NCBI GenBank assembly: GCA_024160085.1
Contig: JAMDYG010000002.1
Location: 62,001 to 126,000, forward strand
Reading direction: 5' to 3'
Length of the DNA stretch: 64,000 nt
Source of the DNA: Serratia symbiotica
GTDB lineage: Bacteria > Pseudomonadota > Gammaproteobacteria > Enterobacterales > Enterobacteriaceae
Position numbers and translations under genes: made by a program
Shown here: positions 30,713-40,149 of the stretch, in pieces
How the letters are laid out: every line of letters begins with the position of its first letter
Numbering within the stretch: the first letter of the stretch is position 1
The notes under the pieces: model-generated
Told to the model about the DNA's origin: nothing
The model's database searches: none
What the model saw: the letters and a program-made list of their open reading frames with translations, nothing else

Positions 30713-33574
30713 TTAAGTGTAACGGTTCATAGGGCGAACTGGGTGGTTACTTTTTAATAATGAATTGAGGAAGCGTCCGGTGTGCGAAGTTGCGCAGTCG
30801 GCTACGGTCTCTGGCGTGCCAGAGACCAGGATCTCACCACCGCTACTGCCTCCTTCTGGCCCCAGATCGACGATCCAGTCTGCTGTTTTTATCAAGTCTA
30901 GGTTATGCTCAATAACCACGATGGTATTGCCATGATCGCGTAGTTGGTGCAACACCGCTAGCAGTTGTTGGATATCGGCGAAATGCAGACCAGTGGTCGG
31001 TTCATCGAGGATATACAGTGTCTGGCCAGTGCCGTGCTTAGACAGCTCGCGTGCCAGCTTGACGCGCTGTGCCTCACCTCCGGACAAGGTGGTGGCCGAC
31101 TGGCCGAGACGAATATACGACAGGCCAACATCGATCAGGGTTTGCAACTTGCGCGCTAGCGCTGGTACGGCATCGAAGAAATTGCGCGCTTCCTCGATAG
31201 TCATCTCCAGCACTTCGTGGATATTATTGCCCTTGTACTTTACTTCTAGCGTCTCGCGGTTGTAGCGCTTGCCTTTACACTGGTCGCACGGCACGTAGAT
31301 ATCTGGCAGAAAGTGCATCTCCACTTTGATCACGCCATCACCCTGGCAGGCTTCGCAGCAGCCACCTTTGATGTTAAAGCTAAAGCGGCCAGGGTTGTAG
31401 CCACGACTGCGTGACTCAGGTACACCAGAGAACAGCTGGCGCACCGGCGTGAAGATGCCGGTGTAGGTGGCTGGATTAGAGCGCGGAGTACGGCCGATCG
31501 GGCTTTGATCGATATCGATCACCTTATCGAAATGCTCCAGGCCGGTCACTTCGCGGAATGGTGCAGGTTCGATGATGGTGGCACCGTTAAGCTGGCGTTG
31601 GGCGATCGGGAATAGCGTATCATTGATCAACGTTGATTTACCGGAGCCGGAAACCCCGGTAATGCAGATAAACAGGCCTACCGGCAGCGTCAGCGTTACC
31701 CCCTTCAAGTTGTTACCACACGCGCCACTCAGCTTTAACACTTTAGTCAGGTCGGCCGGCACGCGCTGCTGCGGTATGGCGATTTTACGCTTGCCACTGA
31801 GGAACTGGCCAGTCAGTGAGTCTGGCTGTGCCATAATCGCTTCCACGCTGCCTTCCGCCACGATCTTACCACCGTGCACGCCAGCACCGGGGCCGATGTC
31901 AATCACATGGTCAGCAGCGCGAATGGCGTCTTCGTCGTGCTCTACTACGATCACTGTATTGCCCAGGTTGCGCAGGTGGATCAAGGTTTCCAGCAGGCGT
32001 TCGTTGTCGCGCTGATGCAGGCCGATCGACGGTTCATCCAGCACGTACATCACGCCTACCAGGCCAGCGCCGATCTGGCTTGCCAAGCGGATACGCTGTG
32101 CCTCGCCACCGGATAGCGTTTCCGCCGAGCGTGACAGCGACAGATAGTTTAGCCCCACATTGACCAAGAATTTCAGGCGATCGCCGATCTCTTTCAGCAC
32201 TTTCCCAGCAATCTTAGCGCGTTGTCCGCTAAGCTTCATGTCCTGGAAGAAGGTTAGCGCATGGCCGATGCTCAGCTCAGAAATTTCTAGTAGCGTGGTA
32301 TCTTCGATGAATACGTTGCGCGCTTCTTCTCGCAGACGGGTGCCATGGCACGAGGTGCACGGGCGGTTGCTGATAAACTTAGCTAGCTCTTTACGTACCG
32401 CGCTGGATTCAGTCTCTTTGTAGCGGCGCTCCATGTTGTTCAGCACGCCTTCGAACGTATGGCGGCGTACGGTGGTGTCACCGCGATCGTTGATGTATTT
32501 GAATTCGATTGAATCTTTGCCGGAGCCGCTCAGCACCGCTTTCTGTACCTTGTCGCTCAGGCTATTGAACGGTGCTTCGACGTCGAACTCATAGTGTTCC
32601 GCCAACGAGAGCAACATCTGGAAGTAGTAGAAATTGCGGCGATCCCAACCACTGATCGCACCGCCAGCCAACGACAGCTCCGGGTTCTGCACCACGCGCT
32701 CTGGATCAAAGAACTGCTGCACGCCCAAGCCATCGCAGGTCGGGCAGGCACCGGCTGGGTTGTTGAAAGAGAACAGGCGTGGTTCCAGCTCGCGCATGCT
32801 ATAGCCGCATATCGGGCAGGCAAAATTGGCGGAGAATAGTAGCTCTTCGTCCTTTTCACTGTCCATGTTAGCCACCTGTGCTGTACCACCGGACAGCTTC
32901 AGCGCGGTCTCGAATGATTCCGCCAGGCGCTGCGCCAGGTCTTCACGCACCTTGAAGCGGTCAACCACCACTTCGATAGTGTGCTTCTTTTGCAACTCTA
33001 GCTTCGGTGGATCGGAAAGATCGCACATCTCGCCATCGATGCGGGCGCGAATATATCCCTGATAGGCGAGGGTTTCCAGCGTTTTGGTGTGCTCTCCCTT
33101 GCGGTCTTTTACCACCGGGGCTAACAGCATCAGGCGTATGCCTTCCGGTTGATTGAGCACGTTATCGACCATTTGGCTGACGGATTGCGCCGCCAGTGGC
33201 GTGTGGTGTTCCGGGCAGTGTGGTTCACCAACGCGGGCGAACAGTAGGCGCAAGTAGTCATGGATCTCGGTAATGGTACCGACGGTAGATCTTGGGTTGT
33301 GCGAGGTGGATTTCTGCTCAATGGAGATCGCTGGTGATAAACCTTCAATGTGGTCGACGTCCGGTTTTTCCATGAGCGCAAGGAACTGGCGTGCATAGGC
33401 GGAAAGCGACTCAACGTAGCGGCGCTGCCCTTCGGCATACAGCGTATTAAAAGCTAGTGAGGACTTGCCGGAACCAGATAAACCGGTGACGACGATCAGC
33501 TTGTCACGCGGGATAATCAGGTTGATGTTTTTGAGATTATGCGTTCGAGCACCACGAACTTCGATATTATCCAT
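30713..33574 (-). CDS. uvrA: UvrABC excision nuclease subunit A
   Basis: UvrA is the dimeric ATPase that finds bulky DNA lesions and loads UvrB. The frame is intact, 953 residues from ATG at 33574 ([19 protein letters not shown]). The frame is open upstream to 33691, but this ATG has a GGAAG site and matches E. coli. Two ABC cassettes are complete: Walker [13 protein letters not shown] and [13 protein letters not shown], signatures [16 protein letters not shown] and [16 protein letters not shown]. Zinc-finger cysteines are kept (CPICGYS...[14 protein letters not shown]...CDQCKGK). One oddity is GGCCEACQ where E. coli has GGRCEACQ. It is divergent from ssb as in E. coli. Confidence 0.97.
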   Translation of the reverse strand: MDNIEVRGARTHNLKNINLIIPRDKLIVVTGLSGSGKSSLAFNTLYAEGQRRYVESLSAYARQFLALMEKPDVDHIEGLSPAISIEQKSTSHNPRSTVGTITEIHDYLRLLFARVGEPHCPEHHTPLAAQSVSQMVDNVLNQPEGIRLMLLAPVVKDRKGEHTKTLETLAYQGYIRARIDGEMCDLSDPPKLELQKKHTIEVVVDRFKVREDLAQRLAESFETALKLSGGTAQVANMDSEKDEELLFSANFACPICGYSMRELEPRLFSFNNPAGACPTCDGLGVQQFFDPERVVQNPELSLAGGAISGWDRRNFYYFQMLLSLAEHYEFDVEAPFNSLSDKVQKAVLSGSGKDSIEFKYINDRGDTTVRRHTFEGVLNNMERRYKETESSAVRKELAKFISNRPCTSCHGTRLREEARNVFIEDTTLLEISELSIGHALTFFQDMKLSGQRAKIAGKVLKEIGDRLKFLVNVGLNYLSLSRSAETLSGGEAQRIRLASQIGAGLVGVMYVLDEPSIGLHQRDNERLLETLIHLRNLGNTVIVVEHDEDAIRAADHVIDIGPGAGVHGGKIVAEGSVEAIMAQPDSLTGQFLSGKRKIAIPQQRVPADLTKVLKLSGACGNNLKGVTLTLPVGLFICITGVSGSGKSTLINDTLFPIAQRQLNGATIIEPAPFREVTGLEHFDKVIDIDQSPIGRTPRSNPATYTGIFTPVRQLFSGVPESRSRGYNPGRFSFNIKGGCCEACQGDGVIKVEMHFLPDIYVPCDQCKGKRYNRETLEVKYKGNNIHEVLEMTIEEARNFFDAVPALARKLQTLIDVGLSYIRLGQSATTLSGGEAQRVKLARELSKHGTGQTLYILDEPTTGLHFADIQQLLAVLHQLRDHGNTIVVIEHNLDLIKTADWIVDLGPEGGSSGGEILVSGTPETVADCATSHTGRFLNSLLKSNHPVRPMNRYT

Positions 33575-33707
33575 ATACACTTCCCGTCTTGATGATACAC
33601 CGTACCTGCCAGCGATTTTCGTCAGTGGTTTAGCGATAAAACACGCAAGAACCAACACAGCCCCAGTACGTAGCGCATAATTATGACACAAAAAACGAAT
33701 TAATATC

Positions 33708-33723
33708 CAGTATACGAATGTAA
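33708..33723. promoter_or_regulatory. Possible decayed LexA (SOS) box in the uvrA-ssb intergenic region
   Basis: The 16-mer starting CAGTATACGAAT agrees at about 9 of 16 positions with the E. coli uvrA/ssb SOS box as I remember it, but the CTG...CAG ends are degraded. It is in the expected place between the two divergent genes. Weak evidence. Confidence 0.25.
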
Positions 33724-33856
33724 CTAGGACGGTTGGAAAGACAATTGTGGAATGAAAAACGCAAAACGCATAACCTACACGAGGTGTAGTTTTGGACTCA
33801 TCGTGTTAGACTTATTCGCTTATGCTGTATAAGAATCAATCATCAGGAGAGTGCTC

Positions 33857-34378
33857 ATGGCCAGCAGAGGCATAAATAAAGTAATTCTGGTCGGGAATCT
33901 GGGCCAGGATCCAGAAGTTCGTTACATGCCGAATGGGGGGGCAGTAGCCAACATTACCTTGGCGACCTCCGAAAGCTGGCGTGACAAGACAACTGGCGAA
34001 CAGAAAGAAAAAACCGAGTGGCACCGCGTGGTGTTATTCGGCAAGGTGGCCGAAGTGGCAGGCGAATATCTGCGCAAAGGTTCGCAGGTGTATATCGAAG
34101 GCTCACTTCAGACGCGCAGATGGACCGATCAGGCCGGCGTAGAAAAATACACCACCGAAGTGGTGGTTAATATTGGTGGCACTATGCAGATGCTGGGCGG
34201 TCGCCAGGGCGGCGGCGCTCCAGCAGGCGGTGGTCAGGGTGGTTGGGGTCAGACCAAGCTACTGCAGAGTGGCAATGCGTTCAGCGGTGGCCAGCAGGAG
34301 CGCCCAGTACCGAACAATGCCCCCGTGGCCAGCAGCAATGAACCGCCAATAGACTTTGATGACGATATTCCGTTCTGA
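33857..34378 (+). CDS. ssb: Single-stranded DNA-binding protein SSB
   Basis: SSB coats single-stranded DNA as a tetramer and recruits repair and replication partners. It is 173 residues from ATG at 33857 ([20 protein letters not shown]), with GGAG seven bases upstream; an in-frame GTG at 33851 is less likely. The OB fold is complete ([53 protein letters not shown]), the Gly-rich linker follows, and the acidic tip DFDDDIPF that binds partners is exact. Downstream sits a strong terminator. Confidence 0.98.
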   Translation: MASRGINKVILVGNLGQDPEVRYMPNGGAVANITLATSESWRDKTTGEQKEKTEWHRVVLFGKVAEVAGEYLRKGSQVYIEGSLQTRRWTDQAGVEKYTTEVVVNIGGTMQMLGGRQGGGAPAGGGQGGWGQTKLLQSGNAFSGGQQERPVPNNAPVASSNEPPIDFDDDIPF

Positions 34379-34499
34379 ATGACATAAAAGCTACTCGATT
34401 AATTGCAAGTAGATGACTTTAAACCAGAGGCCTACTCTACTCGACCACGGTTCAAGGTGCCTGTCGCAAAGCTATCTATACGATTTCCTAATGATAACT

Positions 34500-34523
34500 G
34501 CGCCAGTTAAACTGGCGCTTTTT
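34500..34523 (+). terminator. Rho-independent terminator of ssb
   Basis: Stem gcgccagt ... actggcgc (8 bp) with loop taa, followed by ttttt. It lies about 120 bases after the ssb stop and directly abuts the left end of the next insertion sequence. Confidence 0.8.
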
Positions 34524-34528
34524 CATTC

Positions 34529-35390
34529 TGTAGTAGCTCAAACTTAATCTGACATTCACTCATTTTAAGACCCAAATTTGTCAGTTGAGTCTGACTGTTC
34601 GATGCTATAAATAAACTTTCAAGTTGCTTTTCTTTTGCCAAAATCTTGCTGATTTCCCAAGTCTGCCAAGGCGTTTTTCCATAACAGTATCGTCATGAAT
34701 GTGGACGCTCCTCACGGTTATAAAAATAGAGCCATTGGTTGAGTTATCGCTGGATTTCATCAGATTCACGGTAAATCTTACGGAGATACATGACATCGTA
34801 GTATTCCATTTTCATTGTCTTGTGAAACCCTTGACAGATGCCGTTTGTCTGCGGGCTGTAAGCCTGGGGTCGTGTATGCTAGATATCTTCAATATTCAAA
34901 TATAATTCAAACGCATAACTCTCTTTTTTGCCACAGAACGCCGTCCCGCGATCAGTCAATATCCGTAACAACGCCATCTCTTGCTCATTGAGCATTTCTG
35001 TGGCAATCAATGCATTCTTCTCGGTATAGACTTTGGCAACAGCAACACGGCTATAAGTATCAATATAAGCGGGAAATCCATAGGCCACATACTTACGACG
35101 GCTTGTTCGATATGAGCTTCAACGCGATTTTTTTCGATAGATTTTTTACTACTGATTTCCTGTAGCACCAACTCGCCACCTTGTTCGTAAAGCGTTTTGA
35201 AACGATAGTAGCTGTCTCTGCTGTAGCCCATGATTTTACAGGCTTCCCGAACATTATCCAGTCGCTTGTCGTGCCGGTTCTCACAAACCTAGTTTAGGTT
35301 TAATGATTTTTGCTGTCTGATTCATTTTTCATCTCTCTAGTGTTCTTTATATACAACAAGAGAGGTTAGCTCAAATAAGAGCTACTACAA
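34529..35390 (-). mobile_element. rve/DDE-type insertion sequence (IS481/IS3-like), decayed
   Basis: Ends share the inverted repeat tgtagtagctc (34529-34539 and its complement at 35380-35390). The minus strand carries the helix-turn-helix part [27 protein letters not shown], then a gap, then the DDE core: [60 protein letters not shown]. Frameshifts and a large internal deletion remove the middle of the transposase. About 860 bases remain. It is inserted just behind the ssb terminator and marks the left edge of the accessory island. Confidence 0.8.
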
Positions 35391-35429
35391 ATTTAGGGAC
35401 AGACTCGGGATCTTTGCTTTTATGCCCCC

Positions 35430-35773
35430 AAAAACTCATCTTCTCGCCGCCGCACCTGGATCACGCCGGGTACGGTGATGATCTCCAGTTGCTTAGCATC
35501 GTTGATTCCGGATTCACTCAACCAATCCCCACCAATAATCAGTTCACCATTCTCCTGTACCCAGTCCGCTCCTAGATCCGTGCAGTTCTGGCTAGCCTCA
35601 CAGAGTGCTTACCAGGCGGCCTTATCGGTAACGGGGGTGATCCACAGCCCATCGGGCCGCAGCGTAAGCTGGAAGGGTGCTCCGGGGATAAAACCCAGCT
35701 CAGCCAGCGTAGCGCCTGCTAGCGTCAGCTAGCGTCAGCTCCTGGATCTGTTCAGGGATAAAGGTGATGTTCA
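35430..35773 (-). pseudogene. SymE-related second protein, broken
   Basis: From ATG at 35773 (MNITFIPEQIQELTLA) the reading is disrupted almost at once by a tandem duplication of gctagcgtca (35719-35740 region). Afterwards pieces of a SymE-neighbour-type protein remain in shifted frames: LSWVLSPEHPS / GFIPRSTL, DGLWITPVTDK-like and LGADWVQENGELIIGGDWL-like segments, and a C-terminal VIAVPGVIQVRRREDEFLG-like end. It overlaps the stop of the SymE-like gene upstream, so the pair was probably one operon. Function unknown to me. Confidence 0.5.
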
Positions 35774-35990
35774 TTCGGCGTCCTCAGGCGTTGGCCCGAT
35801 GCGGATAATCAGCTTCCCCGATTCGGTGAACACCTAGATTTTATGCCCGTAGGTAAAACCGAGTGGCTCCAACCAACGCCCCTTGAGGGTCAGTTGTGGC
35901 GTCAGGTTCGGCTTGCCGTCGTTGGGGCGGTAACCGACAATGCACTTGCGAGCTTGGGGGTGACGGGTTCTGACTTATGATGTTGCTCGG
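35770..35990 (-). pseudogene. SymE-like type I toxin-family protein, single TAG
   Basis: SymE in E. coli is an SOS-induced, AbrB-fold toxin linked to RNA decay. The minus strand reads VGYRPNDGKPNLTPQLTLKGRWLEPLGF, TYGHKI, TAG, VFTESGKLIIRIGPTPEDAE and TGA. The PxLxLKGxWLxxxGF core is typical of the family. One TAG interrupts it and the N-terminus is unclear. I did not identify an antisense RNA promoter. It neighbours an XRE regulator remnant and a mobile-element primase. Confidence 0.6.
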
Positions 35991-36079
35991 CTATAATCAA
36001 CGCCTACCTAGTTGTTGTGGTTAGCAGTGACAGCAGGGTGCAACCTGTGTTGTTATTGCGCTAAATCCAGTGTTATCCC

Positions 36080-36437
36080 TTCATCTTCGATGACCATCAT
36101 TTTGCTTTATACTTGATAATCATCCCTTCCAGCAGTTGCTTAATAACCCGTTTCTGTTCCGGTACCGTGCCTGAAATAACCTGAAACTGCAACGCCAGGT
36201 CAGCATCGGGAGCCAGTTCCCTTCATCGAATACCAGTGAATAAGTGATAACGCGTAGGGTCTGCGCAATCTTCTTAATCGCTTCATAGAGAAGTCTGAGA
36301 GGTTTCAGCTTCTTATCGCTTAATCTGCGTGACATGCAAACCAAATGAAAGAACAATCCTGTCATCTTAACCTCCGTATAATCCGTATAAAGTGTGCCTG
36401 GCAATGGTGGCATATCAGATACTGAAATAACCCACAA
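36080..36437 (-). pseudogene. XRE-family (helix-turn-helix) regulator, C-terminal remnant
   Basis: Readable are LLYEAIKKIAQTLRVITYSLVFDEGN, a shifted frame equivalent to LQFQVISGTVPEQKRVIKQLLEGMI, then IKYKAK. The order (helix, FDE, LQFEAIS, EQKxVIKxLLEGMIxKxxAKxW) is that of the common element-borne XRE repressors. The DNA-binding helices at the N-terminus are not clearly readable. Two frames are required, so it is broken. It probably regulated the adjacent SymE-like genes or the mobile element. Confidence 0.5.
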
Positions 36438-36479
36438 TAGAATAAAGACGGCTACACCTGCCTATGCTAGTTTCATCGG

Positions 36480-37900
36480 GAGAAAACGCCTTCCTGCGTG
36501 ATCTCCCCTGCCAAGAATCTCTATCACTACTTCGGCTGTGGGGCAGCGGGATCGGTGCAGGACTGGCTGCAACATACTGAACGGCTGACCTTCCCGTAAA
36601 CCCTGGTATGGCTTCGGGAACTGGCGGGATCGCCCTAGGTTGCTGCTGTTGCTGGAGCAGAAGCAGGACGAGGCGCAGCAGGCAGTGTAGCAGGATACAC
36701 CCTCTGTTGTGGCACTGAGTACAGAGGATGAAAGAGCCGCGCTTGAGCTGCTGAAACCCCCCAATCTGGCCGAACTGGTAGTGAATGACCTGGCCACCTG
36801 TGGCGTAGTGGGGGAATCCTCGAACCAGCTTACTGGGTATCTGGCGGCTACTTCGCGCAAGTTGGATAAACCCTCAGCGGTGCTGATACAGAGCAGCTCG
36901 GCGGCGGGAAAATCCTCGTTGATGGATGCGGTGTTGGTGGGGATAATACCGGAAGAATAACGCATCCAGTACAGTGCCATAACTGGGCAGAGCCTGTATT
37001 ACCAGGAGGAAACCTCGCTGCAACACAAGATACTGGCTATCGCCGAGGAAGAAGGTGTTCGGCAAGCAGCTTATGTGTTGAAGCTGTTGCAGTCGGACAG
37101 GGAGCTGAAAATCACTAGCACTAGCAAGGACGAATAGAGCGGCGAACTGGTGACGCGTGAATACAAGGTGCAAGGCCTGGTGATGCTGACTACCGCCATC
37201 GATGTTGATGAATAACTGTTAAACTGCTGCCTGGTACGGACGGTAAACGAATCGCGGGAGCGGACACAGGCGATACACGCCATGTGGCGCCACGGCCAGA
37301 CGCTAGAAGGGTTGCTAGCGGTGAGTGAAAAGGCTATCTGACCCGGTTACACCAGAACGCACAGCGGCTGTTGCGGCCAATAACATTGCAGCAGCGTTAT
37401 CGAGCATATTGAGGTGGAGACAAGAGACATCAAGCTGGCCAACTGGCTGGCACATAAAGTGTTGGGGCGCACCCTGGATGAAATGCCGCCGCAGACGCGC
37501 AAGCTGTTGGTGCTAATACAGGACATGGTGACTAGGATGGAGGAGTGGCAGCACTGCCCAACCTACGGAGGTGCACTTTACCCGGCGTGATATCCGCGAC
37601 GCGCTGTACAGGGGCGACAGCCAACTAAAAAATCATTATCTGCGGTTGGTTGAGATGGAGTACCTGCTGGTACACGGGGGTAACCGTGGGCATCTGTTGC
37701 AGTACGAACTGTTGTATGACGGTACGCAGGCTTGACGGGCTGCACCTGTGTGGCCTGCTTGATGTGGGTGAGCACGCAAGCAGCAAGCGCAGGTCTGGGC
37801 CAAGTTTGCCCCAGGGTCAGGGAACAGAAAACCGCTTCTAGCCCGATAGCACAAGGGGTTGATGGGGGCAAGACTGCCCTGAGGAAAATGCTGTAATAAA
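36480..37900 (+). pseudogene. Mobile-element DNA primase/ATPase-like protein, broken
   Basis: The longest clear piece is ALELLKPPNLAELVVNDLATCGVVGESSNQL, SRKLDKPSAVLIQSSSAAGKSSLMDAV with a Walker A (SSSAAGKSS), then AITGQSLYYQEETSLQHKILAIAEEEG, VLKLLQSDRELKI, VNESRERTQAIHAMWRHGQTLEGLL and ANWLAHKVLGRTLDEMPPQTRKLL. This order matches the primase-like ATPases encoded by integrative elements of enterobacteria, as I recall them. At least two TAG, two TAA and frameshifts break it. The zinc-finger/toprim N-terminal half is not visible. Assignment to the element-primase group is inference. Confidence 0.6.
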
Positions 37901-37959
37901 GGGAAAAAATAATCGGACTGCTTCCCCGTCGCGGCCCTTGGTCAACATGGAGGGTAAAT

Positions 37960-38595
37960 CATGGGACTCCGCGATAAACGCCGCGCTACCGTGCTATAAA
38001 ACGGGCTTAGCCCGCATGTTGGGTTGGCGTATTGGATGGTGCAATATCTGGCATAGCTGCATGAACACAACCAGCATAATATGCGCGGTCATAAGCACCA
38101 ACTGGGCCGGTTCCTGTCATGGAGTAAAGAACGGTAACTGGAGCAAGCGCAAAGCATCACATTACCCATACTCGAACAGCACTAACGGGGCGCAGTTGTA
38201 TCACCAGCGGAAACCGAACGGTGACCCGTTGAGTGTCCCCACGCAGTGCAATCACCTTAACACCCTGAAAGTTTTCTTGAGCTGGTTATAACCCACCGCC
38301 ATTGGTTGTTATCCAATCCCGTCGCCGATCTAGAACTCCCTAAACAAGGTGAACAGTTGCTAAAAGATGTCCTGAGTGTCGTTGAGGTGGCGCAACTACT
38401 GGCGTAGCCCGATATCAACACGGTGAAAGGGTTACGTGACCGCGCCATGCTGGAAGTGCTTTACAGTACCGAAATGCGCCGTGCAGAACTGGCGAGACTG
38501 AGGTTACACAGCATCAATCACGCACAGGTTACGGTGATAATCCATCCGCCAGGTAAAAAGACGAAAAGATCGGTTGATTCCGATAGGCATACGGG
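37960..38595 (+). pseudogene. Tyrosine recombinase, N-terminal and central part
   Basis: The frame DKRRATVL, stop, NGLSPHVGLAYWMVQYLA, stop, LHEHNQHNMRGHKHQLGRFLSW gives a core-binding domain. DLELPKQGEQLLKDVLSVVEVAQLLA, stop, PDINTVKGLRDRAMLEVLYSTEMRRAELARLRL is the first catalytic arginine region (EMRRAEL). It becomes unreadable after KKTKRSVDSDRHTGL, the place where the conserved GKGKKDR...PIG motif sits. The remaining catalytic part, with the HxxR-like box and Tyr, resumes at 39512. About 900 bases of unrelated sequence lie between the halves. Stops here are two TAG and two TAA. Confidence 0.7.
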
Positions 38596-38603
38596 TTTAT
38601 GAG

Positions 38604-38824
38604 TGAGTTCGGTGTTACCAGTACACAATGCGGCCTCTCAGGTAATGCGCGAACTGATGCGGGAATATATTCAGCATCAGAAAGACCGCTAGGCTTACGA
38701 TGACTGGGTAGTGCAAAAAATCAAGCGAGGACGACAATCCATCCGATCAGGTGAAGTAACAAGTAACGAAGACGTTGAAGCTTTGTCCGCAGAACGCCGG
38801 ACAACGCTGGCAGGTAAAATGTGA
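38604..38824 (+). pseudogene. Antitoxin of a RelE/ParE-type pair, broken
   Basis: ATG near 38604 leads in one frame into NAASQVMRELMREYIQHQKDR, a TAG, then AYDDWVVQKIKRGRQSIRSGEVTSNEDVEALSAERRTTLAGKM and TGA. The spacing of charged helices and the C-terminal SNEEVEAxxAxRR pattern are typical of antitoxins paired with RelE/ParE toxins. The stop overlaps the toxin start in an atgtga arrangement, so translation was coupled. One in-frame TAG, in place of a Glu codon, breaks it. Confidence 0.6.
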
Positions 38825-39104
38825 AGGTACGCTGTACTGGCGAGGCATTACAGGACCGTACCGCAATCTAGGATTACCTGGCAGAAAAAACCTTGTAGCA
38901 GCAGTAGCGCTGGATGAGCGGTTCAGCGAGGCTGTAGAATGTCTAGCAGAACATCCGCTGATGGGCATAAACGGACAGCTAGCCGGTACACGGGAACTAG
39001 TTCCGCATGAACATTACCGGCTTATCTACGAACTGGATGAGGAAAGGGACCTTGTGTGGATAGTAACGCTGATCCACACTGCGCGTTGCTGGCCTCAGAT
39101 ATAG
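38821..39104 (+). pseudogene. RelE/ParE-family toxin, broken by TAG and an A-run frameshift
   Basis: GTG at 38821 reads VKVRCTGEALQDRTAI, TAG at a conserved Trp, then DYLAEK. In a run of six A (about 38884-38889) the frame must shift to continue NLVAAVALDERFSEAVECLAEHP, NGQLAGTRELVPHEHYRLIYELDEER and VWIVTLIHTARCWP. The last part is the typical ParE/RelE end (REL...YRLIY...V.I..I.H..R.WP). Toxins in decayed genomes must lose function together with or before the antitoxin; here both carry a TAG. Confidence 0.7.
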
Positions 39105-39309
39105 CCAGATGGTCAGTAAAGCAGCTCAACCCCGGTGAGTTCAGCGGGTTGTGTGCTTGGTCAGAGCGCGGTATCCCTGCCGCGATCTGCCTTCATCATC
39201 TGCTGTATGCACGGGGGTAACGTGTCCGGGGCAAAAGTTAGCACCCAGAAAATGCACCGGGAAAACCCGGTTGTAACTCACCGAATGCACAGGGAAAATG
39301 GTGTTCGCA

Positions 39310-39510
39310 GGCTGACTTCGCAACGGAAAAAGTTGTTGTGGAGAATAACTCGCCGAGCGGTGACAAAGCCCGAGAAACAGTAAAACAGGCCGCTGAATCC
39401 CTGAAAAATCAGGTGAGAGATAAGCTGGGTAACGGCACGACATCTGCTATTGCCAACGCAATCATTAACGACCTGGCTGATACTAGCGATACGGTATTAG
39501 GTGGTACGGA
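39310..39510 (+). pseudogene. CdiA/haemagglutinin-type pre-toxin fragment with a VENN motif
   Basis: The reading QADFATEKVVVENNSPSGDKARETVKQAAES, LKNQVRDKLGNGTTSAIANAIINDLAD, TSDTVLGGTD contains VENN, the motif that marks the boundary between the conserved body and the variable C-terminal toxin of CdiA-like contact-dependent inhibition proteins. Only about 60 codons remain, with no start, and the sequence changes abruptly into tyrosine-recombinase sequence at about 39510. No immunity gene is recognisable. It is more than 25 kb from the tpsA/tpsB remnants and may derive from another locus. Confidence 0.55.
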
Positions 39511-39511
39511 T

Positions 39512-39834
39512 AGGCGCTGTTCTTGGCAATGAACGGCATGGCAGGTCTGACGGCGCACGGCATTACCGGCACAGTGGTGCCGTACCTGAGAGCGGCAGGC
39601 ATCGAAAAAAGGGAGTTGCCATCTATTCTGGCAGGCAATTGCGATGCAGATGCTGGAGAACGGCGCAGACCTGCGGTGAATACAGGCGATGCTGGGTCAC
39701 CGTAGTGTGGAGAGCACACAGATCTACATGCAGGTAAATATCCGGGCGTTGCAAGCGATACTTGCGAATATACATCCGGCGGAGTATGTGAAAAGTAAAT
39801 ACGGCAGCGTCGGTGATGATGAGTATGATTAAAT
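39512..39834 (+). pseudogene. Tyrosine recombinase, C-terminal catalytic part
   Basis: LFLAMNGMAGLTAHGITGTVVPYLRAAGIEKR, then a frameshift and an altered SCHLFRxAxAMQML box, ENGADLR, TGA in place of Trp, IQAMLGHRSVESTQIYMQVNIRALQAILANIHPAEY. It contains the GH and the catalytic Tyr (STQIYMQV). It fits as the missing end of the recombinase at 37960-38595, interrupted by the toxin-antitoxin and VENN insert, although a second recombinase cannot be excluded. TAA at 39832. Confidence 0.7.
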
Positions 39835-39862
39835 CCTACTTGTCGGGAGAAAAGGGTTACCA

Positions 39863-40060
39863 ATGAGAACAACACAGCAGATGAGCATCACGCTGCCAAA
39901 TGAAATGGCGGTACAGATAAAAGCTTGTGTGGCCAGTAGGTGAATATGCCTCAGAAAGTGAAGTGATCCGCGAAGAGATATGGGCGCTGGCAGCCCGCGA
40001 TCGCGCAGTGGAAAGCTGGCTGCGGGAACAGGTTGTTCCCGGCATATGAGGCGCTTAAAC
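39863..40060 (+). pseudogene. ParD-like antitoxin, frameshifted
   Basis: ATG at 39863 reads RTTQQMSITLPNEMAVQIKACVASR, a ParD ribbon-helix-helix start. A one-base shift near 39940 then gives GEYASESEVIREEIWALAARDRAVESWLREQVVP, the C-terminal helix that covers ParE. No ParE gene follows; instead there is short unreadable sequence and the IS256 copy. It is an orphan remnant. Confidence 0.65.
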
Positions 40061-40149
40061 CGACCCTGAACGGTGGTATAAGCCGCATGCAGCTCACAGG
40101 GGAAAACCGGCAGTTGAACACAGGAAAGCCAGTAAGGGAGATCCTGTAC

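Noticed and set aside
31572-32423. Open frames opposite uvrA
   Set aside because: Codon-bias shadows of an intact, well-conserved gene; no start sites or family match.
39200-39330. Two similar phrases aaaatgcaccgggaaaac and gaatgcacagggaaaatg as a possible CRISPR-like array
   Set aside because: Only two imperfect copies with irregular spacing and no further units; not an array.
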